Below, one piece after another: positions 4,968-5,092 of a stretch of DNA of 5,092 nt. The notes below the pieces were generated by a model. That model had not been told where the DNA came from and made no database searches. It saw nothing but the letters and a program-made list of their open reading frames with translations. This DNA is from Candidatus Gastranaerophilales bacterium (GTDB taxonomy: Bacteria; Cyanobacteriota; Vampirovibrionia; Gastranaerophilales; Gastranaerophilaceae), in NCBI GenBank assembly GCA_900752845.1, contig CAADWU010000081.1:1-5092 (forward strand), in the 5' to 3' direction. Positions within the stretch are counted from its first letter, which is position 1. Each line of letters starts with the position of its first letter. The position numbers and the translations under genes are program-made.

Positions 4968-5092
4968 GCTGAATAAAAATACAAAAGAAAGAAATATAAA
5001 AAAACTGTAACTTTTTTACCTTTTCCAGTACTTAAAGTTTTATACAATAAAGTTTTCTATTATATATTATATTAATAAATATAATAATATAT
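4968..5092. other. AT-rich upstream region without recognisable gene
   Basis: This stretch has no supported coding frame. Positions 5057-5092 contain a single non-A/T base, with a 9-bp A+T inverted repeat (5065-5073 and 5078-5086). It may be promoter-proximal or easily melted DNA upstream of dnaN, or simply spacer. The window ends inside it. Confidence 0.4.

Noticed and set aside
4985..5045. Possible terminator on the minus strand before the run of T (ACTG ... CAGT and AACTTT ... AAAGTT pairings)
   Set aside because: The stems are 4-6 bp, mostly A-T, with large loops, so folding is not convincing.
5041..5092. Very AT-rich end next to dnaN as a replication origin unwinding element
   Set aside because: No cluster of DnaA boxes is visible in 4928-5092 and no dnaA gene is in view; AT-rich spacers are usual in this sequence.

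Overview
The window is AT-rich and bacterial. A single-domain pilin-like protein with an FTLAE-type prepilin motif, followed by a hydrophobic stretch ending in MTMPSLI and a Cys-rich tail ending WNGKTKC, together with the low GC, suggests a gut Gastranaerophilales (Vampirovibrionia/'Melainabacteria') genome. This assignment is inference from recalled family patterns, not from a search.

Left part (1-1276): the tail of a plus-strand gene, possibly tsaB, converges on a 71-residue XRE-type regulator on the minus strand. The regulator is divergent from a plus-strand gene for a secreted pilin-like protein. The 109-bp gap between them carries a strong sigma70-type promoter for the pilin gene and a 28-bp perfect palindrome over its predicted start point, which makes a regulator/target pair likely. 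Downstream of the pilin stop is a 61-bp stretch that looks like the decayed 3' end of a second, related pilin gene. A strong terminator that works in both directions follows.

Middle part (1282-2125, minus strand): two small, charged, uncharacterised proteins in tandem. Their N-termini differ, but their C-terminal ~38 residues align (Y-x3-FD-x2-KF-x-K ... MY-x4-G), so they look like paralogues of an undescribed family. The downstream copy has its own promoter and a 16-bp palindrome in its 5' leader.

Right part (2202-4927, minus strand): a tight operon in the order dnaN (DNA polymerase sliding clamp), a C_GCAxxG_C_C cysteine-rich protein, a CrcB/FluC fluoride channel, and an endonuclease IV-like TIM-barrel protein. 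Spacings are 10 nt, 3 nt and a short overlap, each gene has a clear Shine-Dalgarno, and the dnaN promoter region lies at 4928-4970. The last ~50 bases are almost pure A+T. No tRNA, rRNA, CRISPR array, IS element or phage integration gene is visible, and no stretch over 300 bases lacks a gene.
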